Shown here piece by piece: positions 1-10,036 of a DNA stretch of 64,000 nucleotides. The position numbers and the translations under genes are program-made. Each line of letters starts with the position of its first letter. Within the stretch, counting starts at the first letter, position 1. Below the pieces are notes generated by a model that ran no database searches, was not told the origin of the DNA, and saw nothing but the letters and a program-made list of their open reading frames with translations. Source of the stretch: Phymatolithon calcareum (lineage: Eukaryota > Rhodophyta > Florideophyceae > Hapalidiales); assembly GCA_977006965.1 (NCBI GenBank), contig OZ345358.1, positions 806,001 through 870,000 on the forward strand, given 5' to 3'.

Positions 1-48
1 CCGTATATTCGTATGACTGCGGGGCTTTAAAAAAATTGCAATAATAAA
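1..48 (+). mobile_element. LINE-C 3' tail (partial, left edge)
   Basis: This is the same 3' tail as the copy ending near 37887, in the opposite orientation: the run GGGGCTTTAAAAAAATTGCAATAA follows a CATACGAAT-type sequence. The rest of the element lies left of the window. Confidence 0.7.
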
Positions 49-49
49 A

Positions 50-863
50 GTAGTGTTTTCTCAGGATTTTATCCAGTGCGCTCTCTTTGATTTTCCTTCC
101 ATGCGATAGAAGGGCTATCGGTCTGTAGTTTGCAGGGTCTCTTGGGTCGCCTTTCTTGAAGAGCGGGAGAAGCTTGATCAAGTTCCAGAGGCTGGGGGTT
201 TCTTTCACGCGACCACACGCCCGCCAGAGGGATATGACAAGTTTCGCAGATAGCTCAGGCGAGGCTTGGAACATTTCTGAGAAAATTCCATCAGCTCCAG
301 CGGCTTTTCGTTTTGGGGCCCGATGAATGGCCGCTGCAATTTCATCCTCTAGTTCTGGGTTGACGTCAAAAGCTAGTTTCTTCGTCTCATGGTCTTCGAA
401 AGTGAATGAGATAGTATGAGCGTAAGCTGGAAATTCTTTCGGTTCCAGTTGGATGCCCATTGCTGAGTTATCAAGAACGTAGCTTGTTACGTTTCGAGAT
501 TTTACTCAGCATTGCAGTGGCCTTGTCGGCAGGGGAGTTTGACATGTCCTGCACGAACTCTTGAAAACATTTGCGTTTTTTCGATGTTACTTTGCTCCTG
601 ATGGTCTTATATACTTTTCGGTACTCTTGCCAGTCGTCGGGATTGTTCGTGAGTTTGGCATTCCGGAACAAGCGGGATATTTTATAAGCCAGTCTGTCTA
701 GCTCGAGGTCCCAGTACCTTGTGAATCTTCCTCCGCGCGGTTTTCTTTCGGCAAGCCACGGGGAATTGAGGGCTTCGCAAGATTTCTCGTACAGTGACTC
801 AACCTCGTGCTGAGTGGAAACTGTTCCCAATCTTTCGATTAATGCGGGTATATGCTTCATCAA
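50..863 (-). pseudogene. Non-LTR reverse transcriptase fragment, frameshifted
   Basis: The minus strand reads as the N-terminal half of a LINE reverse transcriptase. The upstream frame (863-471) is the basic linker region usually found between endonuclease and RT domains. The frame then shifts near 471-490 and continues open to the left edge with AAGADGIFSEMF (the GxDG motif) and FKKGDPRDPANYRPIAL, the classic RT motif 1/2 block. No endonuclease, FADD box or C-terminus is present. The 863 end abuts a LINE-D tail. Identification as RT is firm; the clade (jockey/CR1-like) is inferred. Confidence 0.85.
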
Positions 864-880
864 CTTTCTAATGGAAGAAG

Positions 881-1330
881 AAGAATAAATGTAGATTTTA
901 TTTAAAAGTTACCAACGCATCTACTGACGATTGGAGCAACTTTCCTAGTGCCAAGAGGTTTGGCTCGATTCTGTTTTAAGAAGAGTTTCTTTTTTGTTGA
1001 TGTAACGCGATTCAGTGGAGTACAAAAACCCACCTCTGGTCTCCTACTTAAATAAAAAAGTAAGCGAAGGATTGTAGCACAACGAAATGTCTCTCAGGTG
1101 CAATGATAATTGACAAAGGGGCTTCAATTAAACAGAAATCTAATCCAATCCTCTAGTTTCCTTCGGGACCTCGAGGGGGAAAATGACTCCACTGTCCTAT
1201 GGCATGCGGTGATTTCAGGTTGCGAACAGTCCTTACTTGGACAAGGTTAAGAGCTCGTCGAGTGCTCGCTTTGTCCTAACACTGTTCTCTTTGGAGAGTC
1301 TGTCCTTTGCGAGGCTATTTATCACGTCTT
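881..1330 (-). mobile_element. LINE-D 3' end, interrupted by a LINE-H tail
   Basis: In minus orientation this matches the LINE-D copy at 37600-37886 plus 39153-39216. It has the end of a reverse-transcriptase C-terminus (a KRALDELLTLF-like segment near 1230-1300), then the CCCCCTCGAGG..., GTGGGTTTTGTA and GCCAAACC blocks, then a tail that reads as GCATCTGCTGACG/TTACCAACGC with a GAAGAAGAA repeat on the plus strand. Residues 1044-1157 are foreign and belong to LINE-H. Sequence up to about 1680 may be more degenerate LINE-D coding sequence. Confidence 0.65.
1044..1157 (+). mobile_element. LINE-H 3' tail inserted in LINE-D
   Basis: The segment is the reverse complement of the 18109-18285 element: the blocks GCGAAGGATTGTAGC, GTCTCTCAGGTGCAATGATAATTGAC and GCTTCAATTAAACAGAAATC are shared in order. 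It separates two LINE-D blocks that are contiguous in the 37760 copy, so it is an insertion. Its exact ends and TSD could not be fixed. Confidence 0.65.
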
Positions 1331-2015
1331 CGATGACATATTTGCCACAATGACCAGTGAGCTCCATAAGTGTGGAGGTGCTCATTGGAGGGAACATTCC
1401 AAATGACCACTTGATGGAACGTGTTCTATGTCTTCTTGAGAGGGTGTGGAGGTAACGAACCTTTCGCGTGCGGTATAGGCCGTTTTTTAGACTTTTCTAA
1501 ATCCTCTGCGGCCTCTAGTATCTTGCCGTTTTTCTTAACTGTCGTTTCTTTTGCAGCTTCGCACAGGAAGAACTTTTTAATGGAGTTAAATAGGAAGCAC
1601 TGCAATTTCCCGTCAGCCTTGTGATGGTACGTGCCACAGACCCTGCAATAAATTTTTTCTACGTCACCGCAGCGTAGTCGAGCACTTTCCGCTCAATAAC
1701 TATGCTATGTCGTGTCCTGACCGCGCGTTGAGTGGCGCCTGCTTTTCGGCACCTGCTGAAGCGCTATCATTGATACAGCTCTTCGGCGCTCCATGACATA
1801 TTCTTGCTCTTTTGCATTCTGTCGACGATGGAACGTTGAGTGTCCCCCGACTACACCGCGAAGGTATCGTGTTTGTTCAGGGCGAATTCATCGATTCAAG
1901 ACAATGATTGGATCCCGGGGACTCGAAAAACGGTATAAGAAGCAAGCACTTTGCTTCTAAAGCGAGAAACCATAGACAGAAACACAGACAGATCTTGCAT
2001 TCGGTTGTGAGCAAT

Positions 2016-3206
2016 ATGGCTACCACAAGAGTTTTTTTGCTTCTCGTAGCCATCATTTTGACGAACACCTGTCTGGCAAACGCCTGGTTTTTCGGTTCTG
2101 ACGATGGCAAACAAGGCATAGAAAAAAGGGCTGTACCCCTCTCTATTCGTGGCCACTCAGCTGTCGATCACACAGACTAAGGGCCAGAGATCCCTTCAGG
2201 AAATGACTTTGTTGAAGCCTCGGTTAAAGAAGTGTCAAAGAACAACTATGGATCTAAAAATTCTAAGAAAAGAAAGCATCCCGCGGCAAAGAATTCCGAA
2301 GCTGTGAAAAAGACGAAGAAGATCAAGAAACCCAAGCAGTCGAGCAAGTCCAAAACATTGAAGAAAACGAAGAAGTCGAACAAGAGCAAGGATTCTAAAA
2401 AGGTAAAGAGCGAAAAGACATTTAAGAAATCTGGCAAGTCTAAAAATGCAAAGAAGGTGAAGATGCACTTGAAGACAAAGAAAGCCAAGAAGGAGAAGGT
2501 GACGGAAAAGGGAAAGAATCCTAAGAAGTCTAGAAATGGAAAGAAGGTGAAGATGCACATGAAGACAAAGAAAGCCAAGAAGGAAAAGGTGATGGAAAAG
2601 GGAAAGAATCCTAACAAGTCTAGAAATGGAAAGAAGGTGAAGATGCACATGAAGACAAAGAAAGACAAGAAGGAGAAGAGGAAGCAAAAGGGAGGGAAGC
2701 CTAACAAGTCTAAAAATGAAAAGAAAGTGAAGATGCACATGAAGACAAAGAAAGCCAAGAAGGAGAAGCAGACCGAAAAGGGAAAGAAGCCCAACAAATC
2801 TAAAAATGGAAAGAAGGTGAAGATGCACATAAAAACAGAGAAAACCAAGAAGCAGAAGAAGATGAACAAGGGAAAGACGTCGAGCAAGGCAAAGAAAGTT
2901 AAGAAGGTGAAGAAGCCCAGTAACAAGTTTAAGGAGACGGTTCAAGTGAAGGGAAAACGTCTCCCCACCACCTGTTATTGCAGAATGGAACCACCTGGTG
3001 ATGGCAAGTGTTATTACTACACAAACAATAATTCGGACTACTGCAAGTATCGCTATTGTGCTCGCCAGTGGACCTGCGCGGGGTACAAAAAGACGGGAAA
3101 CATCTGCATTCTTCGCAAGGTTACATCTGCGATTATTCCCTACGGCGATTATAAATGCGTCACCAAGATAGTGAACAGCTATATGTATGTACCCTACGCA
3201 TACTAG
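2016..3206 (+). pseudogene. Secreted lysine-rich repeat protein, one in-frame stop
   Basis: Translation from ATG 2016 gives a hydrophobic signal peptide (about 23 residues, ending LANA) and an acidic stretch ending in a KR dibasic site. A TAA follows at 2178-2180. The same frame then stays open for another 342 codons to a TAG at 3204-3206. The region after the stop is about one third Lys, with five copies of a 30-residue (90-bp) repeat, GKKVKMHMKTKKAKKEK-like, beginning near 2451, 2541, 2631, 2721 and 2811. The C-terminus (about 2965-3206) is a compact Cys/Tyr-rich domain with CYCRMEPPGDGKCYYYT. No family was recognised. An extracellular-matrix or polyanion-binding role would be a guess from charge. 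The downstream part has no ATG at its head, so it is not an independent gene. Alternatives to a nonsense mutation are stop readthrough or an intron that I cannot see. Confidence 0.75.
2451..2900 (+). repeat. 90-bp tandem coding repeat, about 5 copies
   Basis: The block AAGAAGGTGAAGATGCAC recurs every 90 bp and each unit encodes 30 residues. The units differ by scattered substitutions, mostly Lys/Glu/Asn codon changes, and the period stays a multiple of three. Confidence 0.9.
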
Positions 3207-3822
3207 GCGCATCATTGACGAAAAATTGCAATTGCAGCTGAGAATAAATGTTCAGGGCATAGCCCCTGTACAGAGCACAGTGTTACAAGGACGTCAGTGG
3301 TAAATGCAATAAGTAGAACGACAAGAGCCACCATAAAAAATATAGACGGCAAATTAATATCGAAACAAGGTACCACATGTCCCAACTCGATGAATGTCAA
3401 CATCTTACTATCATAGTAATTAAATTTGCTTCTTTTCTTTGCGAGAAATATACTCCCGTTCAATAGAATTTCTTTATTTGCTCATTCCACGTCTGCTAGT
3501 AGACCACCGTGCCGTGAAGCACCCACCATAAGAAACGTGCTGCTGGAAACCCTTCAACTCAACTTAACGTAACCACAGATGGATGGCAGAGTAGAAGAGG
3601 AAGTGAAGCAAATTAAAAATGCTAGAAATCGAGATGAAAGAGGAGATGATGGTGTGATGATGGAGATTATACATTTTAGTCTTCCCCGGAACGGTTACAG
3701 AAAATGCGAAGTAGCTCTGGTGTTGGCGTGCGCCGGCGTTGAGCGCATCTAAAATAAAAGCATACAATTTCCCCCACAACAAGAAACTGTTCACCAGACG
3801 AAATCGAGCGAAATTTGCTGAG
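3207..3822. other. Intergenic, no gene seen
   Basis: AT-rich sequence after the lysine-rich gene. Only short, compositionally unconvincing ORFs occur. An AATAAA-type signal at 3242 (GAATAAATG) could serve as a polyadenylation signal for the upstream gene. Confidence 0.4.
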
Positions 3823-3905
3823 CACCTGGAAAGGTGCCCAAGCCGTCACCAAATGCGTTAGTACTTTTATATAAAAACCTAATTTTCTTCTTCTTCTTCG
3901 TTTCA
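3823..3905 (+). mobile_element. LINE-D 3' tail
   Basis: GGAAAGGTGCCCAAGCCGTCACCAAATGCGTTAGTACTTTTATATAAAAA followed by (TTC)n matches the tail at 39160-39216 and, in reverse, those at 881, 6358 and 42228. Confidence 0.65.
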
Positions 3906-4009
3906 CGTCCTGCGCAGATTTTCTATATACTCCTACACAATGGAAGTTCACGATATACAAGCTTCTGTCTGACAATCTGTCAAGATAGTAGCGGTCCATG
4001 TAGGCTTTC

Positions 4010-4318
4010 TCACGGTACTGTTGAATGTTCTAGCTGCCCTTGACTGCCCATTTCGTCTATCAACTTCGGCGAATTTCTTCCTGCGCAGAGAATTCTGTTC
4101 CTGCTTTCTTTCATATTCACTGCATGATGTGGTAGACCATTCTTGGAAAAGGTAATTTTCCTTCCACGGCGTTCTTCTTCCTGTTCCCAGACTCGTCGGA
4201 GGGCACCTCTGTCTTCGATGTCGATTGGAGTGTTCGATTTTAGCCTACGGTCGAGGGTTTCGAGTTCCAGCCGTGCCAGACCGTCGTTTGTCACTTCCGC
4301 AACCTTTCCAAGTCTCAC
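4010..4318 (-). pseudogene. Possible LINE reverse-transcriptase C-terminal remnant
   Basis: The minus frame includes RRVWEQEEERRGRKITFSK, which resembles KVWEKEEEGRSMKIRIEG of the LINE-A C-terminus (10473-11517). It is short, has no conserved catalytic motif and lies beside a LINE-D tail. This is a weak, similarity-based call. Confidence 0.35.
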
Positions 4319-4892
4319 ATTCAGTCTCCTGCTCCATTTCCGTGAAACGTAGTGCTCGTTGAACCACTGATCTCTCAGAGAGCGGCCAAGGTGTATGATG
4401 GGTAGGATAAATGTAAAAGTGATGGACAGGACATGGTGTCGTATAGAACTGGGCTGAATAATAACTTGCCTTGTCGGTACGACTATAATTCAAGAAGCTC
4501 AAACTTGCTCACGTCACATTTGTCGCGAAGCATATTTCCCGCCAAATTCTCATGTCTTTCCTCAGTACCAAATACATCATGTTGCATAGTGCTCTGTTCT
4601 TTTTCAGTTTCTACATTAGCATGCACAGCAACTCGCAGAGAGCACCTGATGGTCTTAGTGAACCATAGCGAATACAGCATTTCTATATATATCCTGAATC
4701 GAGTTCTTGTCGGCGACAGTCCGTACAACCGTCGCGTCGGATTGCCGAATATTCGCACAAACGAAGAAAACATAAGCATGATGCAGTGCGGCAAAAGCGA
4801 ACAGCATATTCACTCTTTATCCAGACTTGAGGTCAATTGAGAGCTTTTAAGGACGAAAAAGTCTTAATATGCTTACAAATTTTGACCAGACT

Positions 4893-5738
4893 CTACCCTT
4901 CCGTAGCCGACGCCGGGCCGCTATTCTTCACTTGCTCTGTTCTCTCTTCTTTCCTTCGCTTTCTTTTTCGATCCAACCAAACAAAAACAACTCGAATTAC
5001 AGCGGCAAGTGCAGAAATAGCTGCAAAGACGATTGCAATAAGCTCAACAATTTTAATACACCCAGGAGTTCCGGGTATTCCATTGCACCGGGGCGTTCCA
5101 TCGTTTCTTGAGTGCGGTTTGGTAATTGAGCTTGGTGGCACCGTTAATGCTGCAGTCGGATTTGGAATCGGGGTCTTTTCCACAAGCAGAGGTTCATCAA
5201 ATGTACAAGGGTCTAGAGGACGAGCTCTAGATCCAATATCGTCGGTACAACTGTCATAGACGTCGGTAAAACATGGGCATTGGTCGCAATATGGCTCGAC
5301 CATCATGTCGAAAGCCAAAAGCAAAGCTGAGACGACGGCCTCTTCATTCTTCGTCGATTTCTTAAAGAACACCATTGCTTTGTCCAGCAGAACAGGAACA
5401 TTCATCCTCTTGAGTTGAAGAACCGCTGGCTTAAGACGTAGACACTGATTTTGGTACTTGTAAAGTCCCGTTTGAGATTTTTCGAAGATTGGAGGGTTGA
5501 TCAATTCACATCGCTTTCTTGCGGATATTACGTTCTGACTCTTCCTGTTGTTGTTTTTCGTTTTCTTCGTTACTGAAACGAACTCAAACAACTCCTTAAC
5601 GTTTACTGCCCTTGTGCCGCGTACGACCTGATAGTTACCGCGTATTATGTCCGTGCAGTCTTCAGCCCGAGCAAACGAGAGTGCTAGGACTAGCACCAAA
5701 CCGAGTGGAAGTAATCGGCAGGTCTCATAATGCAACAT
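4893..5738 (-). CDS. Cys-rich type I membrane protein (novel family, intact copy)
   Basis: The 281-residue product has a signal peptide (residues 1 to about 25, LGLVLVLALSFARA), an ectodomain with ten Cys after the signal (28, 77, 99, 151, 154, 156, 164, 178, 218, 227), a Pro/Thr-rich linker (about 185-215), one membrane span (about 229-253) and a strongly basic then acidic cytoplasmic tail. The CxxCxC cluster at 151-156 and the PGTPGC box just before the membrane span are shared with the broken paralogue at 10037-11990. The ATG at 5738 is chosen because it directly precedes the signal peptide. It is intronless. I do not recognise the family; the topology suggests a cell-surface protein of unknown partner. 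Confidence 0.8.
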   Translation of the reverse strand: MLHYETCRLLPLGLVLVLALSFARAEDCTDIIRGNYQVVRGTRAVNVKELFEFVSVTKKTKNNNRKSQNVISARKRCELINPPIFEKSQTGLYKYQNQCLRLKPAVLQLKRMNVPVLLDKAMVFFKKSTKNEEAVVSALLLAFDMMVEPYCDQCPCFTDVYDSCTDDIGSRARPLDPCTFDEPLLVEKTPIPNPTAALTVPPSSITKPHSRNDGTPRCNGIPGTPGCIKIVELIAIVFAAISALAAVIRVVFVWLDRKRKRRKEERTEQVKNSGPASATEG

Positions 5739-5780
5739 CGAGAATGGATACCTCCGCGGAGTAAAGTCCGCGAGAAAAGT

Positions 5781-5799
5781 AACAAGCTCGGGTCAGCGG
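5781..5799 (-). promoter_or_regulatory. Upstream block shared by the two paralogues
   Basis: Plus-strand AACAAGCTCGGGTCAGCGG lies about 45 bp upstream of the start at 5738. An almost identical block, with one difference, lies about 32 bp upstream of the paralogue start at 11990. It is probably promoter or 5' UTR carried along in the duplication. Confidence 0.5.
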
Positions 5800-6357
5800 C
5801 ACCGCCCCTGCGCTGCTTCATCCTGTTCCTCCAAGTGGAGGACTGCGTTTGAATTCTTGACATGCGAACCTAGTCAAGTGTCAGTTGGCCACATGGCCCA
5901 TGAATCCCGCTTCGCAAAATTAACATTGTGGTCAATTAGCACGCACCCGGATAAATGAGAACAGCTTCGGACCACGATTATCAATCTCATAACAGCTCTT
6001 GGGCCTCCTCATGGAATCTAGATGCCGTAGCATTGCCAAAGTACACAGCGTAAACGTATGCCAAACGTGACTGTTGGAGTGAGCGCATCCGGGGCTTAAG
6101 CCGACCGAGAAGGCTGGCGACTTCTAACTGCCATCGAAGGAAAACGACGCCATAAACTAACGATTGTACGGGACGGCCGCAAGTCTGATCAAGCACTGGC
6201 TGACGACATCATCAGGGGCTAGTTTTTTAAGAACCACAACAGGAAAAAAGAACAATACCTTAGACGGAAGTTTCAGTACCTGGCTGCAGTCAGAAATGTC
6301 CGCGGTTCACCTGAGAACGAACCTGAATTTCAATGCGAAAATAATCTGCTGTCATAG

Positions 6358-6425
6358 GAGAAGAAGAAGAGGAAAATTTTATTATAGTGTTACCAATGCA
6401 TCTGCTGACGCTTGCTGTCATAGGA
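6358..6425 (-). mobile_element. LINE-D 3' tail
   Basis: AGAAGAAGAAGAGGAAAATTTTATTATAGTGTTACCAATGCATCTGCTGACGCTTG corresponds in reverse to the LINE-D tail. The upstream LINE-D body is not recognisable here. Confidence 0.6.
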
Positions 6426-6429
6426 GCTA

Positions 6430-7500
6430 TGCCTAGTTGTACCGCAACCGGCCCTGATAAGATTGAAGCCGAATTTCTTCGCAGAATCTCTGCATTCGCA
6501 ACTAGCCTTCTTCTTGACCTCGTGAATCGAAGCTTGCGAGAAGGTGATATTCCTGCGGCATGAAGAGAGGTTCTTCTTCTCGGAATACCCAAACCCAACG
6601 ACCTTACGACATTGCGGTCCATATCTTTGTCCTCCCTGGTCAACAGAGTTGCCGAATGGCTCGTTCGAGTACGCCTCACAGCGTGGCTCGAGTCGCAGCT
6701 ACCTGTGACTCAAGCAAGATTTCGGATGTTTCGAGGCACTCAGGAACATATCGCGGCCATGGCTCAAGGCGCGGCAGATTCCCTCTCCCGCCGGCAGAAG
6801 TGCGCTGCCCTTTTCGTCGACTTCAGCGAAGCGTACGACCGCGTGATTATTCCCGCACTCCTGGCGAAAATGGGCAATCTCGGCTGTCCCTCCAATATGC
6901 TATGTTGGATGCGCGCTTGCTTGACTGACCGCAGAGATAGTGGCTCTTTCAGCGGGACGGTCGGTAGATCATGGGTGCTTGCAGCTCTCTGTCGCCAAGA
7001 CTTTGGAATCTGTACATTTTGGATCTGGATGTCAAAGTCGAGGATGTGTAACAGTTTAGCTTTGCCGATAACACAAGCTTCCATGCGAGAGGTAAAAACT
7101 GGGATGAAGTCACCGAGAAACTTAACCATGCGGCACGGCCCTATGCTGTTTTTGCAAGAAACTTCGAATCATGGTCAACGCAAGGAAATGCAAAGTATTA
7201 AGTTTTGCGGCTGGCGGAAGACGTCCAAAGGACATACTGAACCAAGCAGTCACTATCGACAGTGAACCCATCGAAGCAACGACCGACTACAAGTTTCTGG
7301 GAATGCATTTCGACCAACGGCTAAGCTTCAAGAATCACTGGACAGAAATCTCCCAGAAACTGAAGGCTAAGACTAGCTTCACGTGTGCGCTGAGCGGAAC
7401 GAGTTGGGGAGCGGACGAGGCCAAAATGGAGGCATTCCGGAAGAGCTACTTCAACCGGTCGCCCATTACGGTGTACATGCATACGCTGCGCAAGGTTTGA
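6430..7500 (+). pseudogene. Jockey-like reverse transcriptase pseudogene
   Basis: Broken across all three frames, the sequence encodes in order ATGPDKIEAEFLRR (motif GPDxI), LGIPKPNDLTTLRSISLSS-like finger motif, ALFVDFSEAYDRVIIPALLAKMG (catalytic motif A), a degenerate motif B, QFSFADNTSFH (motif C; the second Asp of FADD is Asn) and a downstream YKFLGMHFDQRLSFKNHWTEI thumb-type segment. Frameshifts fall near 6560-6610, 6960 and 7170. It lacks both termini. The lost Asp and the frame breaks show it is dead. Assignment to RT is firm; the clade is inferred. Confidence 0.85.
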
Positions 7501-7509
7501 GACCCACAC

Positions 7510-7880
7510 TCGGCAAGTTTTTTATTCAAGTTTATTTAAAAGCCCCACAGACTTCCGAAGATATGGGCGAGGCTTCCTCTGATGCTACCTACCTACCTTT
7601 GTGAAGCTCACGAAACGCCCACTAGAATCGCGGACGGGAAAAATCAGGATTCAAAGTAATAATATCTCAGTCCTCTACAGGATTGCTGGTGCTTGGGCTC
7701 GACAGCTTTTTGCCTTGCCTTATACGAATCAATACAGGCCTTCTTCGTTCTCCATGCGTTCTATGAGAGTCTTGCTAAATAGTAAGAGCTCATCTAGCGC
7801 CTTTTCTGCTTCTAGTCGTTTTTCTCCTTCTAGGTCGTACCCTTCTAGCGTGCCCGGCAAGTGGAGGTCTCTCGAAACGA
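7510..7880 (-). mobile_element. LINE-B 3' end
   Basis: The reverse complement matches 61055-61477 and 35140-35420. It has the reverse-transcriptase C-terminal tail (ESTLAGY..LEGE-like, then KALDELLLF), a GTGGGCGTTTCGTGAGCT-type block, and a 3' end AGCCCCACAG...TTTTAAATAAACTTG. Confidence 0.7.
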
Positions 7881-7904
7881 GGCAGCTCGTGTTTCCCGTG
7901 GTTT

Positions 7905-8332
7905 TCTGAAGGGAACAAAATCTGCTACCTTACGTAAACTGACCGGTATTCGAAACTTGAGAGAAATTGGCGAACAGGATGGGGCTCTGGAAGTGGAAAA
8001 GTCTCTTCGTATAGACCGGGGGGCACTGGTGGTACATGCAACGATCGAGCGCACGAAACCGTCAACACGGCAAACAAGGTCATGGCGAAAAGCCAGCGCC
8101 GAACTCCTGGCATCCAAAGGAATTTTGGCATGGCCACGGAGCAGCGTTTACAGTCCGAGGAGAACAAGGCAGAACCGGACCGATCGGACCAGGAAGACAT
8201 CTCGAGTAGCCCAACACAAAAGACAAGCCTCCAGCTCAGGTGGAACCCCAGTCGGGGGGTGCTGTGGCCCAAATGAGGCCATCCATGGAGCCGAATTTTG
8301 AATCAAGAGACGACGAACAGGGAAAGATCACG
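7905..8332 (+). other. Open but unassigned region, possibly element-derived
   Basis: Several overlapping frames are open and polar (basic, Ser/Gln-rich), including one ending VEPQSGGAVAQMRPSMEPNF just before the LINE-C insertion. No domain is recognised. Its position between two LINE tails suggests an ORF1-like remnant, but that is inference. Confidence 0.25.
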
Positions 8333-8790
8333 ACTCTCCCCTTGGCAGACTTTTTTATTGCAATTTTTTTAAAGCCCCACAGTCATACGAATATACAGGT
8401 AAGACTTCCTCAGGTGCTACCCTCACTAGGGTGGCTCTACTCTTATGTCTGGTATTCTATCTGAGCCCCTAGCATGTATTCGGTTGTTTTTGATAGCTCT
8501 TCATAGCAGTTTTCGAGATGTCGCTTCTTCTTTCAGTACAGGTCTTCTTCATTCTGCATACTCTCGATGATGCTTTTGCTGAAGAGCAAAACGTCATCTA
8601 GTGCCTTCTCAGGTGCTGCTCTGTCTTCTTCCTTGAGTTCATAGGTTGACAAGCTGTGATCCAGGGTCTCCATGTGCTGTCTGACTTTGTTTCCAAATCT
8701 ATCTGCCATCAGTGTGGTAGACACTTGGGGAAATCTTCCAAAGGCGTACTGAACCGCCAGTTGCCTGTGTTTCAGTTGCAGATATCAAGC
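8333..8790 (-). mobile_element. LINE-C, 5'-truncated copy
   Basis: The minus strand encodes the same C-terminus as 37887-39152 (STTLMADRFGNKVRQHMETLD... ending NEEDLY) followed by the same 3' UTR and tail. The match to the other copy is lost at about 8785. No TSD was found. Confidence 0.8.
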
Positions 8791-9811
8791 AAAGTCCGCG
8801 AAAGCAAGAAAGAAGACAATAAAACATCCAAGTCGAGAATTAGAAAAGCAAAGCAAACGGCGACTGTACGGTAAAAGAGAACCCCAGAAGAAAAACATTC
8901 GTGAAAATCCGTAATGAGGAGGAATGTGGAGGCTCCGTCATGAAAGGAATGATGAAAATGCCAGGAGGAAGTGCACGCTCTCCACTTGCACTGATGTACA
9001 GAGAATGTCCCTTCTGAAAAGAAGGATCCGATGCTAGGGAGTCTGTCCACCACATCATTCCTAAAGCTACAGGCGCTGAACAAACAGAAGCTGTTCAAAC
9101 AGAAGAGGACACAGGAATCGTAGAAAACGTTAAAGAAACCCGATCTTCTACTGCAGAAGCTATTATCCGATCTACGACACGGAACAGGAGTGGGAAACAG
9201 AAAGAAGTCAATGGTTACATAACTAGAGTACGTCCCACGGAACCGCACTTCGAGAACCGCTGGGGATGTCGTGAGCTTCGGTCATTGCGCTTCAAAGCTG
9301 CAAGGCCTGGGTATCAACAAATGTCTAGAATGGATCACCGCACGGCAGGGAAAGCAAACCCGTATTTTCCCCGTCAACAGATGCCTTTGGAACCACATGT
9401 AGTTATTGGTGGTCCTTCAAGCACTCCACGTTTCTCTACCCTAGTTCATAACTCGAACTTAATTGAACCTCCTTATCTCCCCACGTTAGGGACTGAAAGC
9501 GTGAAGAAAGTCAATCAAATTGTTTGCAGTACTCTGATTTCCATTGTACAGCTACCCTACACACGCGTTCCATCGCTGCGCCCACAAGAGCGATAATAGA
9601 GATTCTAGCAGGCCGGGAAGCGGTCACACTTCCTGTTAGCGGGCTACTCCTCATTATGAAGCTGGAGACCCCAGTTTACGTTGTTACCATTTTTTAAATC
9701 TGGACTATTCAACTGAAAGCGCGTCATTCTCGGGGAATGGAAGATTAATTCGATGGACGGAGCTGAATTGGAAGATGAATCATTGCCAACTTCCTGTACT
9801 TGCTTTCTTGG
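8791..9811. other. No gene recognised
   Basis: The region holds only short frames, the longest about 103 codons at 9285-9596, without recognisable motifs. I see no repeat shared with the rest of the window. Confidence 0.35.
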
Positions 9812-9872
9812 GTGCAATGATAATTGGCAAAGAGAGCTTCAATTAAACTGAAATCCAATCCTGTACTTGTTT
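9812..9872 (+). mobile_element. LINE-H 3' tail fragment
   Basis: GGTGCAATGATAATTGGCAAAG and GAGCTTCAATTAAACTGAAATCCAATCC match the LINE-H 3' UTR at 1100-1145 and 18120-18165 (reverse). Confidence 0.6.
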
Positions 9873-10036
9873 CCTTTGATTCGAAAAGCGGCATTCTAAT
9901 CGGTTACTGGAGTGAGAGCCGAAAAGCCCTACTTAAATATGCTCCTCGCAAGCAACTAGAATGTCAGTCATGGTCTATGCTGCGGTCGCTGCGATCGTTG
10001 TCTCATTGGAGTCCGTTATTTGTGCGAAACACGACT

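Noticed and set aside
2178-2180. Reassigned TAA codon
   Set aside because: Other genes here, such as the retroelement and LINE reading frames, stop normally at standard stops; a single mutation, intron or readthrough is simpler.
2235-3215. Leu/Phe-rich antisense ORFs
   Set aside because: Complement of AAG/AAA-rich lysine codons; stop-free by composition.
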